From contig SPJS01000201.1 of NCBI GenBank assembly GCA_006844705.1, positions 24,861-88,860 on the forward strand: a DNA stretch of 64,000 nucleotides, in the 5' to 3' direction. The translations under genes and the position numbers were made by a program. This document shows, one piece after another, positions 21,165 to 29,405 of this stretch (positions are counted from its first letter, which is position 1; each line of letters opens with the position of its first letter). The DNA is from Methylococcaceae bacterium (lineage in GTDB: Bacteria > Pseudomonadota > Gammaproteobacteria > Methylococcales > Methylomonadaceae). The notes under the pieces are model-generated. The model was not told the origin of the DNA. It saw only the letters and a program-made list of their open reading frames with translations, and did no database searches.

Positions 21165-22363
21165 ATATTGGTACTGCGCTGAATAACAATGCAAAAAAAG
21201 CCATGCTGCTGGGTAGTGGTGAACTTGGCAAGGAAATAGCTATCTCACTACAGCGGTATGGTGTTGAAGTGATCGCCGTTGACCGCTATGCCAATGCCCC
21301 GGCTCAGCATGTTGCTCATCGATCTTATGTGGTCGATATGACTGATGCACAGGCGATCAAAACACTGGTGGCCGAGGAAAAACCGGATCTGATTATTCCT
21401 GAAATTGAAGCAATAGCGACTGATGCGCTGGCAGCAATCGAACAACAGCAAGTGGCCACCGTTGTCCCAAACGCACGGGCTGTGCAGTTGACCATGAACC
21501 GAGAGGGGATTCGTGCGCTGGCGGCAGAAGAAGTCGGGGTACCAACGTCAAAATATGCGTTCGCGACCTCATTTTCGAAATTAAAAACCGCTGTTGATGG
21601 AGGCATTGGCTATCCTTGTTTTATCAAGCCAACCATGTCTTCTTCAGGCAAGGGACAGTCGATGGTTAAATCGGCCGACCAGTTGGAACAGGCATGGCAG
21701 ACCGCCAGGGAAGGTGGACGTAGCGATACCGGAAAAGTCATCGTCGAAAGTAAAATCGACTTTGACTTTGAAATTACTTTGCTGACGGTGCGGGCAAAAA
21801 ATGCAGCGGGTGAGGTGGAAACCAGTTTTTGTGAACCGATTGGGCATGTGCAGGAAGAGGGTGATTATCGTGAAAGCTGGCAACCTCAGCCAATGACGGA
21901 AGCGGCCATTGGCAATGCACAAATGATTGCCAAACGTGTGACAAATGCCATAGGTGGTCTGGGGTTGTTTGGTGTTGAATTGTTTATCCGGGGAGATCAG
22001 GTCTGGTTTAGTGAAGTCAGTCCTCGTCCCCATGATACCGGCATGGTTACCATGATCAGCCAACCGCAAAGCGAGTTTGAGCTGCATGTCCGTGCCATAC
22101 TCGGTTTACCGGTGGATACGGGTATTAGCAGGCCGGGAGCAAGTGCGGTCATACTGGGAGGAATAGATTCCGACAGTGTGGCATATTCCGGACTGGAAAA
22201 GGCGCTTGCAGAACAAGGAACAGAAATACGCCTGTTTGCGAAACCACAGGCATTTGTAAAACGACGCATGGGTGTGGCGCTTGCCAGTGCAGAGTCAACA
22301 GAAGACGCCAGAAAGAAAGCCGTTTTAGCGGCAAGTGAAATTAAGGTTATACATTCAGGATAG
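21161..22363 (+). CDS. purT: Formate-dependent phosphoribosylglycinamide formyltransferase
   Basis: A 400-residue ATP-grasp enzyme that formylates GAR with formate and ATP in purine synthesis, bypassing formyl-tetrahydrofolate. The N-terminal [20 protein letters not shown] and the ATP-grasp segment [15 protein letters not shown] are family-typical. A formate-using route fits a C1-metabolising organism that also carries mobA and fdhD nearby. The ATG overlaps the previous stop by 4 bases. Confidence 0.96.
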   Translation: MNIGTALNNNAKKAMLLGSGELGKEIAISLQRYGVEVIAVDRYANAPAQHVAHRSYVVDMTDAQAIKTLVAEEKPDLIIPEIEAIATDALAAIEQQQVATVVPNARAVQLTMNREGIRALAAEEVGVPTSKYAFATSFSKLKTAVDGGIGYPCFIKPTMSSSGKGQSMVKSADQLEQAWQTAREGGRSDTGKVIVESKIDFDFEITLLTVRAKNAAGEVETSFCEPIGHVQEEGDYRESWQPQPMTEAAIGNAQMIAKRVTNAIGGLGLFGVELFIRGDQVWFSEVSPRPHDTGMVTMISQPQSEFELHVRAILGLPVDTGISRPGASAVILGGIDSDSVAYSGLEKALAEQGTEIRLFAKPQAFVKRRMGVALASAESTEDARKKAVLAASEIKVIHSG

Positions 22364-22370
22364 TAATGTC

Positions 22371-22949
22371 ATGTTAGTCAGGAATTTGCTGATATCAGTA
22401 TTGAGTTGTTGGGCCATCAATGCAGGGGCGGATGTCTACAAATATACCGCACCGGATGGAAGAATCTATTACACCGATGAGCCCAGAAAAGGGCTTTCTT
22501 ATAAACGCATCATAAAAACCAAATCGCGTTCTGCAGCGAAAGCGATTAAATTTCTCTCCAAAAACAAAAAGAAGTATTCCCCTCTTATTTCTGCAGCAGC
22601 AAAAAAATACGACATGGATGAAAAATTGTTGCATGCAGTGATTCGTGCAGAGTCAGCATATAATCCGACCGCGATTTCTTCGGCAGGCGCTGTGGGTTTA
22701 ATGCAGTTGATGCCGGCAACAGCAGAACGATATGGTGTGAAAGATCGAAAGAATGCCCGCCAAAATATTGATGGCGGCACGCGGTATTTGAAAGATCTGC
22801 TGAAAATGTTTGATTCCAATCTGAAACTGGCTGTGGCCAGTTACAATGCGGGTGAAGGTGCTGTAAAAAAATACAATAACAAAATCCCGCCGTATCCGGA
22901 AACACAAAACTATGTAAAAACCGTTTTGTCATTCTACAGGAAGGGATAA
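22371..22949 (+). CDS. Lytic transglycosylase with DUF4124 N-terminus
   Basis: 192 residues from the ATG at 22371, which opens a signal peptide (about 1-19); an upstream start inside purT was rejected. The mature N-terminus VYKYTAPDGRIYYTDEP is a DUF4124 segment. The SLT domain follows with the catalytic glutamate in HAVIRAESAYNP, then SSAGAVGLMQLMPATA and ASYNAGEGAV. It cleaves peptidoglycan in the periplasm to leave anhydromuropeptides. The stop and the next ATG overlap (TAATG). Confidence 0.92.
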   Translation: MLVRNLLISVLSCWAINAGADVYKYTAPDGRIYYTDEPRKGLSYKRIIKTKSRSAAKAIKFLSKNKKKYSPLISAAAKKYDMDEKLLHAVIRAESAYNPTAISSAGAVGLMQLMPATAERYGVKDRKNARQNIDGGTRYLKDLLKMFDSNLKLAVASYNAGEGAVKKYNNKIPPYPETQNYVKTVLSFYRKG

Positions 22950-23809
22950 TGAGGCAGTCTGCGACCAGTTTGTTAGAAGGGGGCGTTGACCTCTTTTCTC
23001 TCCCCGATATTTATTTTCAAGTCACGGAAATGATTTCGGACAGCCGATTTTCACTCAAGGATATCGGTCAGGTCATTGCCAAAGACCCTGCTTTGAGTGC
23101 GCGTCTGTTAAAAATAGTAAATAGTCCCATCTATGGTTATCAGGGCAAGATTGATACGATTTCCCGCGCGATAGTCGTGGTTGGTATAGAAGACCTGAAT
23201 CATCTGGTTCTGGCGACATCTGTGGTTGATAGCTTTAAGGACATCCCGAATGATTTGATTGATATGACATCATTCTGGGTGCACAGCATAAATACTGGCT
23301 TGCTGGCTAAAATGCTGGCACAGAAAAGTGCTGTGTTGCATAGTGAACGGCTATTTTTAAGTGGTTTATTACATAATATCGGTTCTTTGGTAATGTTTTG
23401 CAAAGCACCTGAAAAATCACGCAGAACCTTGCAAATGGCTGATAATGATCGCAATTTGGTGGCTTTGTCAGAAATCCAGGTGTTTGGGTTTACTCACGCT
23501 GAAGTCAGTAGCGAATTGCTCAAGTTCTGGAATATGCCTGAGGCATTGTCTGAATCAATCGCCTGTTATATTCAGCCGGAATTGTCACATGTCCACAGGC
23601 TGGATACACACATTCTGTCAGTAGCGGTTAATTTGGCCAATACCCTAGCATATGGCGGAAATGTTGACGATTACATAACCACGATTAATGAAACCACATT
23701 GTCATTGATTCGTTTAAGCGGAGAACAGATCAGTGAGATCTCGGGCAAGGTGTCCGATGAATTTCCTGCCATTTTTAATGTGATTGCCCCCAATAAGAAA
23801 TTTCACTAG
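22949..23809 (+). CDS. HDOD-domain signalling protein
   Basis: 286 residues. An HDOD domain spans about 15-210 (ISDSRFSLKDIGQVIAKDPA, then LLKIVNSPIYGYQGKI, and LSGLLHNIGSLVMF in place of a catalytic HD pair). HDOD proteins are non-catalytic relatives of HD-GYP and act in signalling or motility regulation. The last 80 residues form a helical tail. The overlap with the transglycosylase gene suggests joint expression; no sensor is fused. Confidence 0.88.
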   Translation: MRQSATSLLEGGVDLFSLPDIYFQVTEMISDSRFSLKDIGQVIAKDPALSARLLKIVNSPIYGYQGKIDTISRAIVVVGIEDLNHLVLATSVVDSFKDIPNDLIDMTSFWVHSINTGLLAKMLAQKSAVLHSERLFLSGLLHNIGSLVMFCKAPEKSRRTLQMADNDRNLVALSEIQVFGFTHAEVSSELLKFWNMPEALSESIACYIQPELSHVHRLDTHILSVAVNLANTLAYGGNVDDYITTINETTLSLIRLSGEQISEISGKVSDEFPAIFNVIAPNKKFH

Positions 23810-23918
23810 GAGGCGGTCTGTACGCTAGAATTTAAACATCAACATTTTCACCTTATTTTTCAACGCGTGACGACACTTCTAAGCAGGGAAGATGAGGTGT
23901 CCCATTTATACAGTTGGT

Positions 23919-24308
23919 TTAATTTACAAAACACATTTTTTCAGCATAAGCTTCAGCTTCCTTCATTCGGGTTTTCAAATCTTTACCCTGTTTGGAATCG
24001 CGGAAAGCACCGCCTGCCTCGCCCGGGGCTTTACGCATGAATCCATATGTCGTGGCAGATTCAAATTCTTCAAAGGTCAGTTGTTCAGCAATTTTGTCTA
24101 TTTTGCAACCGCATGCGTATTGGTTAATGTAGCTTAGCCCGCCTTTTTGTGCGATGCACTTAAGAACATAGTCCACTCTGTCTCGGGTAGGATACTGGCT
24201 TAAAAAGCTGACAGGTTCGGCGTCAGCATTTTCTACAGGTTCGGGGGTTGTCGTACAGGCTGTCATCAATAACGCAATAATACTGGTAGCAATATATTTT
24301 TTGAGCAT
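23919..24308 (-). CDS. Cysteine-containing lipoprotein of unknown function
   Basis: 129 residues from the ATG at 24308 (a start 12 bases upstream is also open). The lipobox LMTAC is at about residues 14-18. The mature part has four spaced cysteines (LKCIAQ, YACGCK, KMCF) and an acidic helical centre (IAEQLTFEEFESATTYGF). The cysteines suggest periplasmic disulfides or a metal site. I do not recognise the family with certainty, although similar small proteins occur in methylotrophs. It is monocistronic. Confidence 0.72.
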   Translation of the reverse strand: MLKKYIATSIIALLMTACTTTPEPVENADAEPVSFLSQYPTRDRVDYVLKCIAQKGGLSYINQYACGCKIDKIAEQLTFEEFESATTYGFMRKAPGEAGGAFRDSKQGKDLKTRMKEAEAYAEKMCFVN

Positions 24309-24391
24309 GTTGTATTCCATTAGTATTTTGGCAGGGAATTGTACATAGCTGGAAAGTATCTCGCAATTAACAAACGAAAATCTTTGAACGC

Positions 24392-24856
24392 TTACTCCTC
24401 AGCTGCAAAATCAACGATCTCTTTCAATTTACCGTTTATTTTCCGCGCAAAGCGGTTAAATTCTTCCCTGTCCGTATCTTCAGATAGCAAGTGTGTCTTA
24501 AGCAGGACTTTGCCTTCGTGTTGATATATCACGACATTACAGGGCATGTAGCTGATGGCATGTGGATTAATTTCCAGCATTTTCCGTGCATGAGTGAGGT
24601 TGCAGAACTGGATGGTATCGAACTCCGGAAAATTTTCTGCACCGCGTTTTCTGATGACCTCGCCGACCCGGCTATGACCGGTGATGCGAAAATTATGCTC
24701 TGCAATTGCAATTTCCAGTTCCGCCAAAACATCATCGTAGGGTTTTGTCGTTGCAGCCGTATAGTAATGCATCACAGCAGTGTGCCCGGGGCGTTGCGGT
24801 TGCACACAGCTTGCAATAAATAACAGGCTTGCGACAATGGTGATCAATTTACACAT
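24392..24856 (-). CDS. DUF302-domain lipoprotein
   Basis: 154 residues with a lipoprotein signal (LLFIASC). The mature domain has the DUF302 layout: a helix-sheet start (YDDVLAELEIAIAEHNFRIT), FCNLTHARKMLEINPHA, then YMPCNVVIYQHEGKVLL. DUF302 proteins are small, often periplasmic, with no fixed biochemical role. It is divergent from mobA, and only 11 to 50 bp separate the starts depending on the mobA start, so promoters must overlap coding sequence. Confidence 0.85.
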   Translation of the reverse strand: MCKLITIVASLLFIASCVQPQRPGHTAVMHYYTAATTKPYDDVLAELEIAIAEHNFRITGHSRVGEVIRKRGAENFPEFDTIQFCNLTHARKMLEINPHAISYMPCNVVIYQHEGKVLLKTHLLSEDTDREEFNRFARKINGKLKEIVDFAAEE

Positions 24857-24867
24857 GGGGACAGCTT

Positions 24868-25467
24868 ATCACTACGGATCAAGGAATCAAAACCAGTGGC
24901 GTTGTATTGGCAGGTGGTCTTGCACGGCGCATGCAGCAACAGGATAAAGGACTGATCCAGTTCAAGGGAAAACCGCTGGTGAGTTATGCAATCGAGCATA
25001 TGGCTGCGGTGGTGGATCAATTGATGATTAATGCCAATCGTAATCTTGAACAATACCGGAACTTTCAGTACCCGGTAATTGCGGATAAATCAGACAGTTT
25101 TGATGGTCCATTGGCCGGTGTACTGGCTGCAATGGAAATGGCTGAATTTAAACATTTACTGGTGATGCCATGTGATAGTCCCTATTTTTCTGAACAACAT
25201 TTAAACAGGTTGCTGGCTGGCATGATTGATGAACAGGCAGAGATCGCGGTGGCTTATGATGGCGAGCGTCTTCACCCTGTGTTACTGGCGTTAAAAACAT
25301 CATTGGCGTCCAGTCTGGAAGATTACCTGGCAACAGGCGAACGAAAAATTGATCGTTGGTTGGTTCAACATAATCTGGCAAAGATTGATTTTTCAGATGA
25401 GCCAAGCATATTCCAGAATATCAATACATTGGAAGAATTGGAAACGCTACAGGATAAGCATGACTAG
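24868..25467 (+). CDS. mobA: Molybdenum cofactor guanylyltransferase
   Basis: About 199 residues. It attaches GMP to molybdopterin to give the bis-MGD cofactor of formate dehydrogenases and related enzymes. The nucleotide-binding start VVLAGGLARRMQQQDKGLI, the FDGPLAGVLAAME segment and the MPCDSPYF metal site are all present. The only standard start (TTG 24907) falls inside the conserved VVLAGG strand. A full N-terminus requires initiation upstream; the best candidate is ATC at 24868, 7 bases after GGGG. Coordinates use that start and it is uncertain. fdhD overlaps its end by 8 bases. Confidence 0.85.
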   Translation: MTTDQGIKTSGVVLAGGLARRMQQQDKGLIQFKGKPLVSYAIEHMAAVVDQLMINANRNLEQYRNFQYPVIADKSDSFDGPLAGVLAAMEMAEFKHLLVMPCDSPYFSEQHLNRLLAGMIDEQAEIAVAYDGERLHPVLLALKTSLASSLEDYLATGERKIDRWLVQHNLAKIDFSDEPSIFQNINTLEELETLQDKHD

Positions 25468-26299
25468 GCCTCAATTGACCGATGCCGGACTGGCCTACTC
25501 AGAGCCGGTGAACGTGCTTGACGAACATGGACAGTCACGTGAGATACATCTAGTCGGTGAGCGCCCGTTGACGGTATATGTTGATAAACAGGAAATCGTG
25601 ACCTTGATGACAATGGGGACGCATCCGGAATTGTTGACACTCGGCTATTTAAAAAATCAGGGGTTTTTCACGGTGATATCCCAGATTAATGTGGTTCAGG
25701 TTGATTGGGAAGTGGAGTCTGTGGCTGTCATCACGGCACAAACACATGAGGATTTTTCTGAACAGTTGAGGCAACGGACAGTGACCACAGGCTGTGGACA
25801 GGGAACAGTTTTTGGGCGCTTAATGGATAAACTGCAACATATAAAACTGCAACGTTCTCTGATTAAACAATCTCAGATCTATGCATTGCTGGATACCTTG
25901 AAACACCATAACGAAGTCTATAAAAAAGCGGGTGCGGTGCATGGTTGTGCGCTGTGCCATCAAGGTGAAATTGAATTTTTTGTTGAAGACGTCGGGCGCC
26001 ACAATGCGGTGGACGCAATTGCCGGGTATATGTGGTTGCACGGTATCAGCGGTGACAAGAAGATATTTTATACAACTGGAAGATTAACTTCGGAAATGGT
26101 GATTAAAGTGGCGCAAATGGGAATATCGGTATTACTATCCCGCTCCGGTGCAACGCAAATGGGATTACAGATGGCAAGGCAGGCCGGGGTGATGTTAATT
26201 TCCCGTGCAAAAGGAAAGCATTTCCTGCTATTGCATGGACAAGACTGTTTTACATTCGATGTTGAACAAGTATCGAGATCAGTTGATCACACATCATAA
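25460..26299 (+). CDS. fdhD: Formate dehydrogenase sulfurtransferase FdhD
   Basis: 279 residues from the ATG at 25460, inside the mobA tail; the longer frame from 25349 reads out-of-frame mobA and was rejected. FdhD passes sulfur from a cysteine desulfurase to the Mo-bisMGD cofactor before insertion into formate dehydrogenase. The sulfur-carrying CxxC is HGCALC near 162-165, followed by EDVGRHNAVDAIAGYM and TGRLTSEMVIKVA. The mobA-fdhD overlap shows a two-gene unit for cofactor supply. The formate dehydrogenase itself is not in the window. Confidence 0.95.
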   Translation: MTRPQLTDAGLAYSEPVNVLDEHGQSREIHLVGERPLTVYVDKQEIVTLMTMGTHPELLTLGYLKNQGFFTVISQINVVQVDWEVESVAVITAQTHEDFSEQLRQRTVTTGCGQGTVFGRLMDKLQHIKLQRSLIKQSQIYALLDTLKHHNEVYKKAGAVHGCALCHQGEIEFFVEDVGRHNAVDAIAGYMWLHGISGDKKIFYTTGRLTSEMVIKVAQMGISVLLSRSGATQMGLQMARQAGVMLISRAKGKHFLLLHGQDCFTFDVEQVSRSVDHTS

Positions 26300-26397
26300 G
26301 CAATCAGGGCTTGAACTAATCTGCTTTACAGTTTGTAATAGAGCAAATTCGATACTATTTTTACAACAATTAAATATTTTTGATCAGGGGGGATTGG

Positions 26398-26874
26398 ATG
26401 AAATTAACCAAACTTTTATCGAGTATTTCTAGCTTTGCATTTTTTTCGTTACAGTCAGGTGCTTTGCAGGCGGCAGAATATGAAGAAGCATCATCTTTTT
26501 CATTCTGGCCGCTGGTTTTACTGGCGGTAGTGATCGGAGTGTTCTACAAACGATTGATTGCGGAAGCGACGCCTGAAGCAGTTGACTTGCATGACGGGCA
26601 TGGACATGAAGCTCATGAAGACGTTGTGCTAGAAAAAGCAAAACCCGCGGCACCCAAAGCAAAACCGGCATCGAAAAAAAGCAGCAAGAAAGTCATTGAT
26701 TTGACGGGCGATGGAACAAGATGCCAGGGCGGAACAGCTAAGGGTACGCAATGCAGTCGAAGAACTGGCCTGGAAGCGATTGAGGTTGAAATTGATGGTC
26801 AATGGTACCGGGTGATGACCTGTAAGCAGCATAATACTGATCCATTCAAACATTTTGAAGGCTTGATCTCGTAA
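26398..26874 (+). CDS. Single-TM protein with His-rich and Cys-rich segments
   Basis: 158 residues from the ATG at 26398, preceded by GGGGGGA. A signal-like helix (1-23) precedes a second helix (about 36-50), a His-rich stretch (DLHDGHGHEAHED), an Ala/Lys/Pro linker and a C-terminal module RCQGGTAKGTQCSRRT ... TCKQH. That last layout (C-x8-C ... C-x2-H) resembles a small zinc-binding motif seen in some phage and bacterial proteins. Metal binding is inferred only from the residues. No function is assigned. It is not linked by overlap to fdhD. Confidence 0.65.
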   Translation: MKLTKLLSSISSFAFFSLQSGALQAAEYEEASSFSFWPLVLLAVVIGVFYKRLIAEATPEAVDLHDGHGHEAHEDVVLEKAKPAAPKAKPASKKSSKKVIDLTGDGTRCQGGTAKGTQCSRRTGLEAIEVEIDGQWYRVMTCKQHNTDPFKHFEGLIS

Positions 26875-26887
26875 CAAATTGAACGTC

Positions 26888-26916
26888 CAGCTCTGTTGTT
26901 TTCGGCAGCAGAGCTG
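26888..26916. terminator. Hairpin between convergent genes
   Basis: CAGCTCTG pairs with CAGAGCTG across a 13-base loop between the 26398 gene and convergent purK. There is no clear T-run, so termination is only likely. Confidence 0.45.
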
Positions 26917-26927
26917 CTCAATCTTGA

Positions 26928-28022
26928 TCAGGAATCATCATACTGATCAGCAAGCGCGATCAATTTTGTCAAAGACTGTTCGAACAGCGCTTTATCATCA
27001 CTTCGTATTGTCGCATGTGCGACTTTTCTTCCCTTGCGTGGCGCTTTGTCATACAGATGAAGGTGGCAATTTTCTATGCTCAGAATGTCATCATCAGGGG
27101 CACTGGCACCGATAAAATTCACCATTGCCGAAAAACCGCAAGCTGTTGTGGCGCCTAACGGCAGGTCGAGAATGGCGCGCATGTGATTTTCAAACTGACT
27201 GGTTTCAGCACCTTCAATCGTCCAGTGTCCGGAATTATGAACCCGCGGCGCAAATTCGTTGGCCAGTAGTTCTCCGTTCACCTCAAACAGTTCCAGCGCA
27301 ACTACCCCCACGTAATCCAGTGCTTCAAACAGTTTATTGGCATAAGCTTCTGCCTGTTGTTGCATGGGGTCATCATGACAGCAGTGTGTCACTCGTAAAA
27401 TGCCACCGCGATGAATGTTTTCAGATAACGGATAAAATGCGGTTTCACCGCTAACGGAACGCGCCGCAATGATTGAAATTTCCCGCTGGAAGGAGACAAA
27501 GCCTTCCACAATTGAAGGAACACCCTGCATGGCTTCCCAGGCCTCAGCCAGCTGTGATTCATCCAGGATTCTGAATTGACCCTTGCCGTCATAGCCAAAG
27601 CGTCTGCTTTTCAAAATTGCAGGATAGCCAATGTGGTGCATGGCTTGTTGCAGGTCTTCAAGCTTATCAACGTGTGCGAACGGGGCTGTCGCAATGCCCA
27701 GGTTATGAAAAAAGTTTTTTTCCACCAGTCTGTCCTGGGAGGCTTCCAATGCTTTTGCCGGTGGATAAATGCACGTGTGTTCTGCTAGATAGGAAGCTGC
27801 CAGTGCCGGAACATTCTCGAATTCATAGGTGACCACATCGGCTTTATCTGCCAATTGTTGGAGCAATGTCATATCGTCATAGTCACCTTGCAGATGAGAA
27901 CCCAGTGGTATCGCACCCGCATCGGCACTTGGGTCAAGAATGATAAATTTTTGAGCCAGAGGCAATCCGGCCAGGGCAATCATGCGGGCCAGTTGGCCGC
28001 CGCCTAAAATACCAGTAGTCAT
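26928..28022 (-). CDS. purK: 5-(carboxyamino)imidazole ribonucleotide synthase
   Basis: A 364-residue ATP-grasp enzyme that carboxylates AIR with bicarbonate in purine synthesis. The N-terminal TTGILGGGQLARMIALAG, the ATP-grasp segment AILKSRRFGYDGKGQF and the metal-binding NEFAPRVHNSGHWTIE are clear. It starts 5 bases after purE on the same strand and works directly with it. purT, another formate/ATP-grasp step of the pathway, is 5 kb away. Confidence 0.97.
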   Translation of the reverse strand: MTTGILGGGQLARMIALAGLPLAQKFIILDPSADAGAIPLGSHLQGDYDDMTLLQQLADKADVVTYEFENVPALAASYLAEHTCIYPPAKALEASQDRLVEKNFFHNLGIATAPFAHVDKLEDLQQAMHHIGYPAILKSRRFGYDGKGQFRILDESQLAEAWEAMQGVPSIVEGFVSFQREISIIAARSVSGETAFYPLSENIHRGGILRVTHCCHDDPMQQQAEAYANKLFEALDYVGVVALELFEVNGELLANEFAPRVHNSGHWTIEGAETSQFENHMRAILDLPLGATTACGFSAMVNFIGASAPDDDILSIENCHLHLYDKAPRKGRKVAHATIRSDDKALFEQSLTKLIALADQYDDS

Positions 28023-28027
28023 TTGTG

Positions 28028-28519
28028 TTACCCCACTCTAGGATCGGCGTGTTCCAGAACGGTATCCGTTTGTTGTTGACGATAATTGTTTAATGCGGGT
28101 TTATATTCGGGATGCGCATTGGCGACAATCGCCGCAGCCATCAAGGCAGCATTCACGGCACCGGCACGTCCAATGGCCAGGGTACCTACCGGAATACCCG
28201 CGGGCATTTGTACGATGGAGAGTAATGAGTCCATACCATTAAGCGCTTTGGATTGCACCGGGACACCTAATACCGGCAGATTGGTTTTTGCCGCAGTCAT
28301 TCCCGGCAAGTGAGCGGCACCACCGGCGCCTGCAATAATCACTTCCAGCCCTTTGCGTTCTGCGTTGCCGGCGTAATCAAATAATTTGTCCGGAGTGCGA
28401 TGTGCAGATACAACGTCAACCTCGTAAGGGATTTGTAATTGCTCCAGTGTTTGCGTTGTATGTTGCATGGTCTCCCAGTCTGAACGAGAACCCATAATGA
28501 TGCCAATCAATGCGGCCAT
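28028..28519 (-). CDS. purE: 5-(carboxyamino)imidazole ribonucleotide mutase
   Basis: 163 residues, class I PurE, converting N5-CAIR to [17 protein letters not shown] (6-18) binds the substrate phosphate, SAHRTPDKL is near 39-47 and [12 protein letters not shown] near 62-73 forms the active-site loop. Length is standard. It heads the purEK operon. The 247 bp before the phasin-like gene hold its promoter. Confidence 0.97.
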   Translation of the reverse strand: MAALIGIIMGSRSDWETMQHTTQTLEQLQIPYEVDVVSAHRTPDKLFDYAGNAERKGLEVIIAGAGGAAHLPGMTAAKTNLPVLGVPVQSKALNGMDSLLSIVQMPAGIPVGTLAIGRAGAVNAALMAAAIVANAHPEYKPALNNYRQQQTDTVLEHADPRVG

Positions 28520-28766
28520 CCAAAAATCTCCTGTTGGCTACCAACAATGTTCATCGAGCCAGTTTGACGATGGTTTCGCTGCTTGGAAACACGCTGGCGC
28601 ATAACATTTCGGCTTTAAAAAACCTTATATTATGACACATCCCTATAAAAAGCATGAAATGCTGTTATTGAATGTAAATGATTTGCTTTTGCAGTGTAAT
28701 TTTAATGTTTTTAAAAGGATAGAAAGAGTAAGATTTCCCTATTCCGTTAACTATCTGGAGTCAATG

Positions 28767-29405
28767 ATGAGTGAAAACAGTGAACAAATTGAACATTCGG
28801 TGGCCGCAGTTATAAAATCGGAAGATGATATTTATGAAAAGGTCAAAAAAATTACCTTGGAGGCCTTGACCCAACGATCCCTGGATATCAAACATATTGA
28901 AGAAGTGGCTGCAGCGGTTGGCAAGGGAATCAGTAAAGGTGTTGATTCCCAGCTTGAAACATCCAGGACAGTGATGGATCAGGCGACCAAAGCACTGGAT
29001 GATGCGTTGGCCAGTACTGCGGAAGCAACCAAATTGGCTGTCGAAGAAGCGGGCACCAAAATGCATGATTTTTCCGAACAGAATCTGCAACAAACCCTGG
29101 ATGAGCTTAAGGGTTTAGAAAGCTTGTTAATAGAGACTATGCAGGGGATGGTTAAGGAAAGTAGCGGGGCGGCAGTGGATATTGCTGAGGATTTGTTGAC
29201 ACATGCCAAAACCCGAGGGACTGCAGTGGGAGAGCAGGTGAAAGAAACCAGTGAGACCATCATGAACAGCCTGCTAAAAGGGGAAAGCTCTGCGCTCTCC
29301 AACGCCAAGGATACAGCTTCGACGTTAGCTTCTATTGGCAGTGGGATTTTAGCGGGGCTTTCTGAAAGCTTAGGACAGATAAACAAAAAGGATGAATCAA
29401 ACTAA
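28767..29405 (+). CDS. Phasin-like helical protein (DUF6781 type)
   Basis: 212 residues from the ATG at 28767, which has GGAG 6 bases upstream; a longer frame from 28632 reads AT-rich leader and was rejected. Nearly all amphipathic helix, rich in Ala, Glu, Lys and Thr, with no membrane segment. The N-terminal IYEKVKKITLEALTQRSLDI followed by EEVAAAVGKGISKG matches, to my memory, the DUF6781 family. The repeat-like 11-residue periodicity resembles phasins and apolipoproteins that coat lipid or polymer surfaces. Its stop abuts the ABC1 kinase start, so the pair is one operon. Confidence 0.7.
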   Translation: MSENSEQIEHSVAAVIKSEDDIYEKVKKITLEALTQRSLDIKHIEEVAAAVGKGISKGVDSQLETSRTVMDQATKALDDALASTAEATKLAVEEAGTKMHDFSEQNLQQTLDELKGLESLLIETMQGMVKESSGAAVDIAEDLLTHAKTRGTAVGEQVKETSETIMNSLLKGESSALSNAKDTASTLASIGSGILAGLSESLGQINKKDESN

